Below the pieces are notes generated by a model. It searched no databases. It was not told the origin of the DNA and was given only the letters and a program-made list of their open reading frames with translations. From Sthenelais limicola (lineage: Eukaryota; Annelida; Polychaeta; Phyllodocida; Sigalionidae): DNA of 64,000 bases. Location of the stretch: NCBI GenBank assembly GCA_942159475.1, contig OW804094.1, positions 129,938,755-130,002,754 on the forward strand, given 5' to 3'. How positions within the stretch are numbered: the stretch's first letter is position 1; the number at the start of each line of letters is the position of its first letter. A program made the translations under genes and the position numbers. This document shows positions 10,101 to 21,902 of the stretch, piece by piece.

Positions 10101-13100
10101 CTGATTAAAAGATAGGCATGGTGGTGAGATACATGTGCATACTGCCAATGACATTTATTACATATCACTGTGGAAAGTATCAAATGAATGTGTTCAGTGA
10201 TACAATGCGTTTGCGTGCGTTTGTAATGCAAATTGTAACGCCATTTTTAACTCAAATTAATTAACATGACAGCGTGCTATAATAAGCCAGAACACGCAGA
10301 CATGTGATTTGGAAGCTTACATACCTGCTCTTGTCATAGGGACATGTTTTGAATGAATCCCCGCTTCTTTCTGTTCCGTGCTCATGCTTGAAACTGCAGT
10401 TCTCTCACATCCTGTAACAATATTTAGGTGGTATACTATTAGAAAGAACTTATACAGTTATTAGACTATTATGAGACTAAGATATTAATTGTTTAAATAC
10501 CACTGACACACTGACCATTCACATATTATGGAAGGTTCATGTGCCTAAGGATTTAGACCTACCCACAAAGTGTACTTTTATTTTATACCAATTCATATAT
10601 AATGTCTAGATTTTGTTACTGTCCTCCTCTTCCCTATACTCTGTTAAGTTTACAGCTCTCTGCTTTTACTTCCATTACCAAACAGCACAAGCATAGCTTG
10701 AAACAATGAATTATTCCCACAGGAGATTTATGATTTCAGCTTCCACTGTTAGTATTACAGATATAGTATTACACTTATATATACCATGTTGTTCCTGTTG
10801 ATTTGTAACTTGAACTCTGTGCCGTGGTGTAGAATGCGTTATTGGTGAGCCCTCCAGCTTTGATTGCCCAGCAATGTCTGGAGAGAAAAATTTGGTGTCA
10901 TAATAAGTCAAATGATACAACTGTGCATTCTGCTGGTCAGGCCAGAGAAAAGTAGAAAGTGGGGTATTTTATTAACTAGCCTGGAGATATTCCTAAAATT
11001 AGACATTGTAGGTCACCAAAATTGAGGCTTGAAATAACGTCCCAACCAAGTCAGCTAGATCCATACAAACAGAGGCTGAGTAAGGGGCTGAGTAAGGAAG
11101 CTATGCTACTAGCGACCGCGTTGTTTGTCTGCCCTTAGCGGGCCATAAATGAACAAACGCCGGTTGAGCTCCTCGGCAGCCGGCCGAGTCTCTTAAAAAC
11201 CACTGGGAGATGATCTGAGACATTGCAGCTGTTTAGCAGAGGCCAGGGAATAAGAGTTGGTCGCTTCGGAGGCGTTTAGCCAATCCATTGAGAACCATAT
11301 CGTTGGGTCTACATAAGAACCTTCACCATATATAAATAAGGAATAGAAACAATACAAATAGAAACATGATCTCTGCTCTTACAAATAATACCCCTGTCCA
11401 TGAGAGGCCACAGCCATACATGAGTAATGGAGGGAACGACCAATGCTGGTACTTGCTGTATAGCAAAATAAATCAATTTGATATTTCCTAATGAATTTGT
11501 CTGCAGCCATTGTCGCCATATGTTTTAAACATTTGTTTGGCCATGAACAATGTGCATGTCTTGAGCAGTCACAAAAATATCCATTTTGTTTGCCTCCTGA
11601 CATTTATGCACTTTCTATGATACATTCCCCATGGACGATTTTGTGAATTTTGTGAATGACGTCTTGCTCCTTTACTGTCTCTGGAAACATAGGCAATAAT
11701 TGGATAATGTGCAATAAATCAACAACAAAAAAGTTTCTGGATCACACCAAATCATCACATTCCCTTTCATTAATTGTCTATAAAATATAGTTCATAGATA
11801 TTGTATTTACTAGAAACATACCTGGATCTGAATCAGGTGGGATGTCTGCAAGTATCCTGTTCCTTATTACGACTTTGGCCGGGACTGCAAATAGAACAAA
11901 TTCTGATAGAATAATAGTGCCACATAGTTTATTTTTGTTTGTATGGATATAGCAGTATATATAATGATGATTGATAAGAGCCCCTGCTGGAGCACAAAGT
12001 ATATAGGAACATTGTGCTAGCATGAGACTTTGAGTCGCATGAGTAGCATATATATGGCAACTGTCAATAGATATATCCTAACCTTTAATAATCACTAAAA
12101 TAATAGTACATTATCATACAAACTAAAACAACACATAAACCTGAATAGTGCAAGTCTTTTCACTAAGTGTACGTGGAAATTAGTAAGAATTACCTTCAGG
12201 TTTTTTCTCTTTGTATAACGTTGATTTACTGAATCGCCGCACTGTGTAGTTTTTCTGGACCCCAGCAGGCTGGTCAGTTTTTGTGACGGCAGGCTGAAGG
12301 TGCGTGGAGGGGGACTGAGGTTTGATCTTGGGCGGCGGAACTGGCTGGGCTGCCGACATACCTATTCCAACCTGCTGATGTTGGCGTTCCTGGTCGGGAC
12401 GATTTGTCATGGCCCGCGATGGTTCTGGTAAAGTAATTACAACATATGTTCAGCAAATTAACACTGATTTCCCTGAATTGACTTGTAGGCACAATAACTT
12501 CAATGATACACATTCTTTGAAATCAGCACTGGAAGACTGACACTATTATATTCCTCGACTCTGTTGCATAGCTAATTTATATCCCATCGAATTTAAAAGT
12601 ATAACATCAAATGTAACCAGATTGTTATATATTTTAGTATATTATGTAATTACACAATGAGTATAAACCAAATATTATTTTTGCATATAGGAGGCCTGTA
12701 TCTGCCTGTCTGAAACTTCTGAAACTAGACCACACACAGATAGGAGCTACAGTAACGGTATACACATACATGTGTTTGAGAAATTAAAATGTTAGGGTAA
12801 GACACAGCACAACAAATTAACCTTCTTTTTGACGAGTCTGGTACTTCAGTGCATATTTTTTTTTCCATGCCGGAGAAGACTCCTCACGTTTCGGCACATA
12901 TGTTGGAGGTTGTTTATTTGCTGGAAAAGTTAAACAATATACACATGAAAGACAGTTTGCTTGCTTCATCATACATCATGTACAAAATTCATATTTATTC
13001 AAATTTAATGGAAATAATGAGCAATTAGAATGTACGGACATACCTTTTCGTGCAGGTGATTCCCCATGATCAAGTGACTGTACCCCTAAATCGTCCTCTG

Positions 13101-16100
13101 ATTCTGAGTTTGACTGTCTTCCTGTTAAATATCAGTAAATAAATGTATGTACATATTACATACACCAAACACATATCACTCGCTGTAACTTTTCAGAAAT
13201 TGCAGACCCTGCGGTGTCGGAAATAATAATTGTTTCAAAAGAAAGTGATTGGCCGATCAGAAGGACACACATATTTAGACAAATCAACATGTCTCACTTT
13301 TTGTAACAAGCGATGAGGCACCAAAAAGTTTCTGACGTGATTTGTTGTGGCGTCTTGATTTAATGGTACGTGAGTCTTCCTCACTTTTGTCAGAACTCCC
13401 TCCATCAGATGTACTACGATCCGATTTTCCCTTTACCCAATCTTCGTCCAAATCGTTATCATCACCATCATCACCATCATCGTCATCATCATCATTTTCG
13501 CTAGACTGTTCAGATTCAGAATCACTATCGATGGTTAGGCACGAATCGTCCTTCTTATTGATGCGTATATGAGAGCTATCTGGAAGTGTTGACATTAACA
13601 TTATATTATGATAGTCCATTACATTTTGGGAATTGGATTTACTGGGTTTTTTTCAATATGTACAATAAACTCGCATCTAATATAGTTGCCTATACGGGAC
13701 CCAGGCATGGTGGGTTGGACAGTGTTCCAGGAGGTGACATTTCTTTATCTCCCTCTCTCTCTCCTATTAACTTTCATACAGTTTGTCATCAATGAGATGT
13801 GCGTAAATGAATATATAATGAATATATAAGGTAATAAATGTCCCGATGCCAGTACCACTGGTTTATAGATAGGTGACTGATAGTTCTGCCATTAATTAGC
13901 CTAGCCCCGCACCGACACAGTCCCGATCTGGTAAACAACAAAAATAGCTTACTTTTCCAAACAACTTCTCCCCCTTTCTGTCACAGGGTCCCTCCTTTTG
14001 ATTATCATTGTTATGATTAAATGGGTGTAATATACACCATTCAGTGTGTTCTTCAGTTGTCTCGGACTGATTCAGACTAATTGATTACATCATGCATTAG
14101 TCCTTCTGCAAACACCGGTCCCAAGGATGGCCTTATCTCTCAATCACCAGGTGGTCCATTTTCAGTAATGTCTTAACACAAGTAGGGGAGAGAACGTGCA
14201 ATATGCAGAAGAAATATACAGTCTGCACACTATAATAAAAGTTTAATTTTAAATGCACATATCAATTTCAATTCATGAAATACAACATTCAGAAAAGAAA
14301 TAAGGCTTTTTAAAATCAATCAAGTCGCAAACAGATCATTGATGAAACATGTGGTTGTGGTCATGCCTATTGATCACCTCGATAAATCGCGGATAGAAGC
14401 TATACTGTTATGTAATTACATGCCCCTTCTCCTCTTAGCCCCCATCCTCTGACTCAAGATTAGTCCATGAGCCGGCATGGACCATCACTCCACAGAGACT
14501 GAGCCGTAGTGTGGGACTGTACTAGAGTCTAACTCAAGCTGGAAGGGAGATACATTTGTTTCAGTCGGGCATCGACTTATGTGCTTTCTTCTGCCCCTTA
14601 TAAGGTTTATTGATACAGTTTATTGTATTTTGAATGGCATGGCAGGCCAAAATTTGTCTATTATGTCCTGACTAAATGATTAGCCAATCACAAAGAAGGA
14701 AACCCACCCAAAACTTAACAAAAAAGAGCAGAGGGATGGATGCGGATAAATTGGTCATGCCAACACATGAAGCAAGGGGAGAAGACAGACTGCAAAATGA
14801 TGATAAGGGTTACCAGAATCGACAGAGGGTGCAGGGCTAGCTACCCCACCCATGATCAAGCTTTGGCAAATCTTTATATTACAAAAATACCATGTTGCAG
14901 AATATCTTGGGTTTTTTTTACCTTTGCTGATAATACTAACCGATTGTCTGAGTCACATACATGAAGGATCGGTTGGTAACATACAATGTACTGTCAAAAC
15001 GATTAACTTACTGTGGCGCTTTGATAATGTTGCTGCATTTTTCTTTTTCTCCTTGAGGTGGGCAGCCCGATCTTTTTGTGCCTGCAACTTTCGGTAGCGC
15101 ATATTATCTACCGTGTTCCTCTCGTCCAGCTGAGAATCTTGCATTGGGCTCAGTATTGTGCCTGGCACGGCTGCAATAAATACTCAGAATGAAGATATGG
15201 ATATCCATTAAATGAAAACAAAACACAAGTATCACAGAATCAGGTGTATAGTAACAAATATGTAACAAGTCTACATACGTCCAATCAATTCTGGGCCATG
15301 AAAATCCAGGCACATTTGTTCTGAAGCTGTCAACTGTGGTTTTATCCCTCCAGCTGCCCCAGACTTTTCAAATTTATCTTCCAATAGATTATGCTGGAAA
15401 TGAAATACACGGGTAGCTTAGGAATGACACAATATCTCTGCTTAACAAAAAAGTGAAATCCGCCAAATTAAGATGTCAACAGCCGATTATAATAGTAATA
15501 GTATAGTACCTTCCGCTTACACACACTCTTGTGTTTTTTCATTTTTTCATACACGTCAAATAGACTTCTGTTCCTCCCTCCCACTTTGTTCACAGCTTCT
15601 GCAACTTTCTTGTACGCCACCCTGTACATAACCTCTCGCTTGTCTTTAGCCTGATCCGTCCGCTCATTCACAAGTATGGACCTACCGGAGTGAGATGCAT
15701 ACATTTACAACAGAGAATCGATGATAGTATTTTTGCAATTGAAGTTATCTAGGTGGCATTTTCACACTGAGCCACGTAAATATTCATGTCTCATATCCAG
15801 GTCCTTACTAGAGAGACATAGTATACTTACTAGAGAGAGGGAAGGAGAGGAGGAAGAGAGAAGAGAGTGGAGATGAGACAGAAATGTATTTGTTTATTAG
15901 TAGGTCAGCCTAGGTAATGATATTTTCACTTGAATTGAGTAAAGGGAAGGAGGCAGGTATGTATGTATCTATGTATAGGTGTAACATGTATGTGTGTAGT
16001 TATATATATGTACACGTGTATGTGTGTACATGTGTGTACATGTGTTTACATGTGTGTATACATATATGAGTAATTTCCACCAATTGCTCGACATATGGCT

Positions 16101-19100
16101 ATGATATAGATTCTTGCATTTTTAACATATAACAAGAAATCTTGGTCTGGAGGCATTGCAATCAATTCTGTCAAGTTTCCCGAGGAAAAATAAATCAGAA
16201 ATACCCCCCTTTTACATTATAAAGGGAAAACAACACTGTTATATTGCCTAAACATTAAAAATCTTACCGATTGTGTGTAAAGAAAAGAAAATATGTCAAA
16301 TCAGTGTTACATGTTTAATCAAATTTTATATCATGGCCCTAGCTAGCTACCGAATAATTAGAAAAACAATATATTTGTGATAATCACTTGGTTGATTTGC
16401 AATGCAAAAATGTCTAGGGAAGTCTGTATGTCACCATAACTTGCCTATTTAAACCTAGAATAAAAATAGATTTGAAACTCAAAGATGGGTAAAGTAGAAA
16501 TGTTTTCGACAGGTTACAATGTATTCTCCCATAGAATAATGAATGAAGTTGAATATCATAATTTTCTTCGGAATTAGAACATATAATATATATATGGGAA
16601 GGTTTTATGCCACCGCAAAGTGTCAGACATTTTAGTTAATATAAAATAAAATATTAAAATAAAATATTAAACCGTCACATTATCCTCCTGCAGGATGTCA
16701 CCGAAGGAGGTGCTGGAGGGGTACTCCCTCCAGTGCCTCATCCAGTACCCCCTCCAGTACCCCCTACCTTCTCCTGTACCTCCTCCAGTACCCCCTCCAC
16801 CAGTATACTCCTCCAATGCATCCTTGGGTACCCCTTACAATACATCCTTCAGTACCCCCTCCTGTACTACGTCCAGTACTTGCTCTAGTCCCTCCTATGC
16901 TTGTACTACCTCCATTACCACCTCTTCTTGTGCCTCCTCCAGTACTTCAGCCAGTACCTGTCCTTGTACTGACCCTCACCACCTCCCGTACCTCATCCAA
17001 TACCTGCCCCTGTGGCTTACCCCTGTGCCTGCTCCATCCAGTACCTCCTCCTCTATCTCCTCGATTACCTATGTCTACAGCTATGACTAACGCCATATAA
17101 AATTGCATTGTTTTACATGCAGGAACATGTAAGTATAAATTTATACACAAACATATGCATATTTATACATATAATTATTATGCATATTACCTATATAATA
17201 TATCTACGTATATACCGATACACACCTGCATGTGTACATACATACACACCTGTGTACATACACACATACTGATTACTGTATATGTATATTGTATGCACGT
17301 ATATAATTGAATACATAATACATGTATTATACATGTATACATAATATTTTGATATCTGAATTCATAACTATATGATACTGTTTCTATGTCTTATAATGAA
17401 ACACATTAGTTAGGAGTATTCTTTAAGCTTGAAGTGAATAAACCATTCAGTCAAAGTATTTAAGGGACAGGGAAAGAGAGAAGAGGAGGAAGGGGGGAAA
17501 AGAGAGGAAAGAGATGGCACAGGGAGGGATTGCATAGAAGGAAAAACAGGGCGGGAGAGAGGGAAGAGAGATCGTCATTGATTATGGTAAAGTTAATCGC
17601 AACTATACTATCTAACATATACTCAAAATAAAATGATTTCCAAAAAGAAACACCTTGCATGATTTCGAACCTATACTTATTATTTAAAACTAATTTAATT
17701 AAATACCTGTGACTTTGAGACAATGATATATGTCTATCATATTATGAAAAAGAAATTACGATATGAATAGACTTATTTATTAAAATTAGCAAACATGCGA
17801 ATAAATCACTTTAACCTTCATTTGGCCAATTTCCTATACCTCAGTTAATTTCCAGAGATAACCTTACCAATGTATCTAGTTCCTGATGTAATGCTTCTGA
17901 TTCAAATCTATTTGAAAAATGACCATCAATTTTTTGAAGTGATAAGGGCATAGGGAGCAAGACAAAACATATGGTACTTCAGCCACCAACCCTTGAACTG
18001 TCTAGAATAATTGAACTGTCTAGAATAACGCATATGCGACAATTTCACTATAAAGCCATTAAAAGGGGGGAGGGGCGGGGGGAGGATATATAGTAATATG
18101 GTAATTCAGGAAACCTTAACGTGATAGAACTTGAATGGATGGCATGGGGGCCTGCTACACCCACACCCTCCCCCAACAAACATATGTCCTATATCGTATT
18201 CAGGTTACATAAATTCATCAGACAGAATATAGGAGTCATGTAATGAAATATAGCGAAGCAAGACAAATGTAGTTGACCCCCCCCCCCCCTCCCCTACCCA
18301 TACCCACCCACCCTACTCACCCCCTACCCCCTGGTACCCCCGCCACCACACACACACCTAGGGAAGAGAACTCGCTTGTATACCTATAGGCGCTAAGTAG
18401 ACAGAGGGTGCAAATCTCATTGTTAGGAATTATAAAATGTATTGGTGAGAAATGACTGTATTTACCGATATTCTTTTCCTGCCAAGTACATCTCGCATGT
18501 CTCCGCATTGGTCCAGTTCTGCGAGCGGTAACCAATAGGTTTTGACTGCTCAACAGGGTCGTGCTCTCTCAACCACAGTGGTATGTGTCTGTTGCCCCTC
18601 GCATTCCGTTGGGAACCTAAAGAAACAATTGCAACACATGGTCATATACATCTATGTATGTATGTATGTATGTATGTATGTATGTTACAGATACAAACTT
18701 GTATGTCAGATTTATTGTAGGTATCAATACATCTGAAATGCCGCAATGGACTCACTAACACAATAAATATGTTTATATTGGCACGTGAAGCATATTACAC
18801 ATTACGAAAAATGTTGTATAGGTATATTTTAAGCAGACTCTTTCACCCTATTGTTCCCTCTGTTCCCTATTGTTCTTTACTGCAAGCCCTCTTTCTAGTA
18901 CTACTACTACTATCTACTCTGTCCCTAATACACCCCCCTTTTTTTTCTCTGTCCCTTTATTCTCTTTTTCTATCTCCAAAGCCCAAAGTTGGGAACTTGG
19001 AAGTTTTACTAAGGTAATTCGCTTTCTTGTCCAGTGGACAAGAATTATATCTGACCTAGTGGGTTCCTAGCGCAGGCATACTTCAGTGTTAAAATTCACT

Positions 19101-20420
19101 GACAGTGACTCCAACACAGTACACTCTGTCCAGCCTCTGTAGAACCGAGACTTCAAAGAGTACCGGTATAGGCTAGCATTGGGGTTTAGGTTCTTCAGAG
19201 GCTGGACGGGGTGTAGTGAGCGATTCGCTACTGATACATGTTGCGGACAGGGACGCGGGGACTGAGTACCGATTGCGGTTGCGAGACGGGAATAACTGAT
19301 TGATGTTTGTGAGGTGCCTGTCAAGTTTGTTTTGGAGGTCTGTCTGAGCCAAAGCAGCAAATCGCCCCCCCCCCCCCCAACTCCCCCCCCCCCCCCTCCC
19401 ACACACACACATGCTACCATGGTAAAGAAGTTGCCAGGTTCTCGGCAAAATGTGGCCGATAGGAGTGGGACGATAAGATCATAGAGTATGTAACATCAAA
19501 CAGGCTGTACCTCCCGAGCCAAATTATGTAATTAGATAAGAGAGGTTAGTCCTCAGATTAAAACACTTCCAACTGCCTTTTAAGTGTTGTGAGTATTCCA
19601 CTTGTTGAGGTACATTTCGATAACAAATCAACATTTTAAAAGACAAGTCCTGATCACAAAATGGAGGAGAAATTTATATGTAGCGAAATGTTTAAAGTTG
19701 CTTACCTTTACCTTTCTGTTTTGCGTCGGTTTTTCCTTTCTTAACTTTCTCGACTTTGGACGCTCTCTCATTGCTAGATGATCGTGAACGACGAGACCGA
19801 TTTTTTTTGTTATGTTTGGCTGGTGATGGGGATAGAGAGGACGAAGTATCTCTCTGCTGACTTTCCCTATGCTGCTTGTTTTTTCTCTTCCTAGATGTTT
19901 GTGGCGATTGGTTGACATGACGGTCCCTTTTGTTGTTCCGAGTCTTGTAGGTTACAGATTTCCTGCCCGACTGATAACAAAAGAGCCACAATAGAAACTG
20001 GTCAACTTTTATTCTATAACTTACGATAGTTGTAATAGAACTATAAATGTATGAACAGTCAACGAAATCACTACATATATGTGGTTGTCAAGAGAGATAA
20101 AAGATTGCTAATATTAAATTCTGGTTGTCCGCCTCACTGGCAATAACACTTATTAACCTGGACACTTTTGTTACAACCATGAACATTATAAAATCCCAAC
20201 ATCTAGGGCTCTTGATGGGGGCATGGGGGGGGGGGGGGGGGAGGGTGTGTCCTGTGTCGAATTGTCTCACTAAGGATGAGCATTTGTCCATTGTCCCCAG
20301 AATCACATGTTGATATGTCGCTCTAAGAAAGGGTCTATGTCGTTTGTCGATAGTCTACTGTCGATCATAAGAAATGGCCATCTAACAATGAGACATGCAT
20401 TAATATTCAATGAACTTACC
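8620..20420 (-). CDS. Myb/SANT-domain, coiled-coil nuclear protein, 14 exons, likely Harbinger partner
   Basis: Exons on the - strand, 5' to 3', are: one ending at 20420 (ATG then GTAAGT), 19970-19706, 18616-18466, 15681-15510, 15393-15279, 15170-15012, 13579-13298, 13121-13044, 12920-12822, 12424-12194, 11884-11822, 10877-10785, 10411-10325 and 10100-8620. Every junction is GT-AG and phase-compatible; the joined frame is open for about 1092 aa. An in-frame TGA precedes the ATG. Order: basic Ser/Arg/Lys-rich N-terminus (2-90); Myb/SANT-like domain (about 122-197, NWTNAETC...YR, AEAVNKVGGRNRS); LTASEQMCLDFHGPELIGP linker (220-240); acidic and Pro-rich disordered middle; coiled coil (about 628-800); KRKNMKRRR; TIDLTV at 1001-1006. 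PIF/Harbinger Myb-like and NAIF1-type proteins bind DNA and import the transposase. At 1092 aa it is much larger than those, so a host gene is also possible. Confidence 0.85.
10325..11884 (-). CDS. Myb/SANT gene exons 11-13: three short phase-1 exons
   Basis: Exons 11884-11822 (63 bp), 10877-10785 (93 bp) and 10411-10325 (87 bp) are all in phase 1 and encode short polar peptides without recognised motifs. All three lengths are multiples of three, so any could be skipped without a frameshift. Confidence 0.72.
12194..12920 (-). CDS. Myb/SANT gene exons 9-10: Lys-rich and Pro/Gln-rich segments
   Basis: Exon 12920-12822 encodes KQPPTYVPKREESSPAW and a Lys run. Exon 12424-12194 encodes a Pro/Gln-rich segment (QPVPPPKIKPQSPSTH) and ends VRRFSKSTLYKEKKPE. 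Both are in phase 1 and probably disordered. Confidence 0.75.
13044..13579 (-). CDS. Myb/SANT gene exons 7-8: acidic disordered segment
   Basis: Exon 13579-13298 encodes a Ser/Asp/Glu-rich stretch with long Asp runs, followed by a basic patch (KSRRHNKSRQK). Exon 13121-13044 continues Ser/Glu/Asp-rich. The GAT/GAC-repeat DNA gives the reverse strand a spurious Ser-rich open frame. Confidence 0.75.
13580..15011 (-). other. Intron 6 of the Myb/SANT gene
   Basis: No coding exon or clear mobile element was recognised here. Short + strand open frames at 13586-13795 and 14740-14964 lack splice or domain support. Confidence 0.5.
15012..15393 (-). CDS. Myb/SANT gene exons 5-6: conserved post-SANT linker and basic helix
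   Basis: Exon 15393-15279 encodes KFEKSGAAGGIKPQLTASEQ and FHGPELIG. The GG..PxLTxxE...GxELIG pattern follows SANT domains in Harbinger-associated proteins. Exon 15170-15012 continues PVPGTILSPMQDS and a Lys/Arg/Ala-rich likely helix (KDRAAHLKEKKKNAA). Confidence 0.78.
15510..15681 (-). CDS. Myb/SANT gene exon 4: second half of the SANT-like domain
   Basis: This encodes residues 141-197. VAYKKVAEAVNKVGGRNRS and VYEKMKKHKSV fit helices 2 and 3 of Myb/SANT-like domains of the NAIF1/Harbinger type, where VNxVGG.xR is typical. It ends in phase 0 at GGAAG|GTACTA. Confidence 0.82.
15957..16070. repeat. TATG / TGTGTACA alternating purine-pyrimidine microsatellite
   Basis: Imperfect GTATGTAT followed by repeated TGTGTACATG and TACATGTG units. 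Low-complexity tandem sequence. Confidence 0.8.
16700..17060. repeat. 12-bp degenerate minisatellite (CTCCAGTACCCC-type)
   Basis: The unit CTCCAGTACCCC and variants (CCTCCAGTACCT, CCTCCTGTACTA) recurs across about 350 bp. Because the unit is a multiple of three, two + strand frames stay open and read as Val/Pro- or Ser/Thr-rich peptides. I treat it as an intronic repeat. An acceptor-like tcctcctgcag immediately upstream (16683-16693) is the only hint of an exon. Confidence 0.75.
17150..17340. repeat. TA/CA-rich microsatellite tract
   Basis: Interspersed TATATA, ACATACACACC and TGTGTACATAC units with no longer organisation. Confidence 0.65.
18277..18289. repeat. Poly-C tract (13 nt)
   Basis: C homopolymer followed by a further C-rich stretch to about 18340. 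Confidence 0.95.
18466..18616 (-). CDS. Myb/SANT gene exon 3: first half of the SANT-like domain
   Basis: This encodes about residues 90-140. The domain begins with NWTNAETCEMYLAGKEY, the Trp-anchored first helix. The frame is only revealed after splicing because stops interrupt the other two frames. Phase 1 in, phase 2 out. The next intron (2.8 kb) carries the CCAGTACC minisatellite. Confidence 0.8.
18654..18683. repeat. (TATG)n microsatellite
   Basis: About seven TATG units in a row, in intron 2 of the Myb/SANT gene. Confidence 0.9.
19365..19396. repeat. Double poly-C tract
   Basis: Two C runs of 14 nt each separated by AACT, then CCC and a short (CA)n. They create spurious Gly-rich - strand open frames. 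Confidence 0.95.
19706..19970 (-). CDS. Myb/SANT gene exon 2: basic Ser/Arg/Lys-rich N-terminus
   Basis: This encodes residues 2-89, rich in Lys, Arg and Ser, with RSRRSRSSS and a run of Lys pairs, so it is probably disordered and nuclear/nucleic-acid binding. The acceptor is ttatcag and the donor AAAG|GTAAGC (phase 1), joining exactly to 18616. Confidence 0.8.
20225..20241. repeat. Poly-G tract (17 nt)
   Basis: Uninterrupted G homopolymer in the first intron of the Myb/SANT gene. Confidence 0.95.
20418..20420 (-). CDS. Start codon and end of first exon of the Myb/SANT gene
   Basis: The first exon contributes only its ATG to the protein before a consensus donor (ATG|GTAAGT). Context is CCCAAAATG, and an in-frame TGA lies nine codons upstream (TGA GAA CAG CAG...), which fixes this ATG as the first in frame. 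The 5' limit of the exon cannot be read from sequence. Confidence 0.7.
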
Positions 20421-20596
20421 ATTTTGGGGTAATCTTCCTGCTGTTCTCAGCCTGGAGTTATGTGAGTTGTTTTCCTAAGATGTACCTAACTCCTTCCGGT
20501 TTTGTTCCGTGAGACACTCTGCCCCTTCAAGAGCACTCCCCGGAGATTCATGAATAATTAATCAGGGTCACCATCCAATCACTGACTCCCCTCCTG

Positions 20597-20612
20597 CCCC
20601 CCCCCCCCCCCC
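20597..20612. repeat. Poly-C tract (16 nt)
   Basis: C homopolymer about 60 bp before the left end of the MITE at 20670. Confidence 0.95.
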
Positions 20613-20669
20613 GAGTTGATCCAGTAGCCGTTGCACGGGACACCAAGGGGCCAGCCTTTCTTCTTTCTA

Positions 20670-20882
20670 ATAGGGGACTTGCATTTTTATTTGTGATTTG
20701 GTCGTTGTGATTTGGATTTGTAATAGGAATTGAATTGAAGGCAAGCTCATGGCGAATTACAAATAGGTCAACGATCATTATGCTATGATGACAATATCAT
20801 AGTCGCAGTAAAATATGGCATATTATTAGAGATGAGTCAATAGCAATGGTGATTTTGGTTGCGCAACATGCAAGTCCCCTAT
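20670..20882. mobile_element. 213-bp MITE with 15-bp perfect terminal inverted repeats
   Basis: ATAGGGGACTTGCAT at 20670-20684 is exactly inverted at 20868-20882. TA precedes the left end; the right flank (TC) does not preserve a TA duplication. Variants of the same terminal motif occur at 37334, 38066 and 49279, so this is a dispersed family. The superfamily is uncertain; TA flanks would fit Tc1/mariner. Confidence 0.75.
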
Positions 20883-20974
20883 CACCCTGTATTTGTTCGC
20901 ACTCGCACTGGCTACTTCTCGCACTGGCTACTGACAGTATGCACTGTGGACACAGAGGGTTGTCCAACGTTGTG

Positions 20975-21085
20975 GCCCGGGATCATTGGGCCGGGATTAT
21001 TGGGCCCCGGCCTTGGACGTTTGGGCTCAAGCTAAAAGACGGTTGGGCCCCGCTGGGCCTTGGACATTTGGGCCCCGGCTTTTGC
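20975..21085. repeat. GGGCC-rich minisatellite
   Basis: TTGGGCC recurs about six times. The longer phrase GGGCCTTGGACATTTGGGC near 21053-21071 echoes GGCCTTGGACGTTTGGGC near 21009-21026. A GC-rich island in AT-rich surroundings. Confidence 0.75.
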
Positions 21086-21890
21086 ACAGTGTAATGTTGC
21101 ACTAAATTGTACTAATTACACTAAATTATAATGAATTGCGGCAATTGGAATGGTCTCTGATCCAAAATGATTGTAAACAAATACGAAAATAGTTATTGGG
21201 ATCTGGTCGGTGGGCAATGAAGCTTTTTATAAGGGAAACATGCTTAAGTACTGTGGACATCCTTAGTAATCCTTTTAATCATTGATGTATACCCACCTCA
21301 GCCGAAATTACCTCAGCCGAATTAAACAACATAACCCAGGTGTACTTTGTCTTTCTCCTCGAACCTTTGTTTGTCTTTCAAGCGTTTTAATCAAACAAGT
21401 TCCTGGCCTATTTAAAATATTGCTGTCAGTGTGCTCATTTACATTTTACTTTTTTAATGAAAAAGTTCAGATGGACATATCTTCTATTGATAAGGAATTC
21501 AGATTTCCATCAATAATCTGCAAAATGGCATATCTGATATACTGTTTATTAGGTAAGTAGGTTTAACATTTCAAACGTTTTAGTCATTTAGTCAGGCTTC
21601 CAAAATGTAGGTTTGTTTGAAGTTTAGTTGCTTGACCAATAAGACAGATTTTTTAACAACTTTACAAAGTGATCGGTACGGTACGGCCGGAATAAAACCT
21701 AAAATTTCTAAATTATAAATGCTTTAGGGCTTGATTTCCAAACCCTCCAAAAAGCCGGAGAAAAGCAGCTTTTAAAGGGTTCAAATCTGGAGGCCCGAGA
21801 TGGTAGTTTTAGGACCGCCAAAAGTCGGAGCCTCTCTCTACCGGCCTTTACATCCTCCTTATTCTCCCCTCCTTTCTTCCACCCTCCTCT

Positions 21891-21902
21891 CCCCCCCCCC
21901 CC
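21891..21902. repeat. Poly-C tract (12 nt)
   Basis: C homopolymer at the end of a CT-rich block. Confidence 0.95.

Larger units (their letters stand above)
15682..18465 (-). other. Intron 3 of the Myb/SANT gene, microsatellite-rich
   Basis: It contains TATG/GTGTACATG-type tracts (15957-16070), a 12-bp CCAGTACC minisatellite (16700-17060), TA/CA-rich tracts (17150-17330), purine-rich blocks (15833-15880, 17461-17570) and an 18-bp tandem duplication near 17993-18027. No exon is supported. Confidence 0.55.

Noticed and set aside
11379..11603. 74-codon - strand open frame rich in Cys/His
   Set aside because: Lies in an intron of the Myb/SANT gene with incompatible splice context; no zinc-finger spacing.
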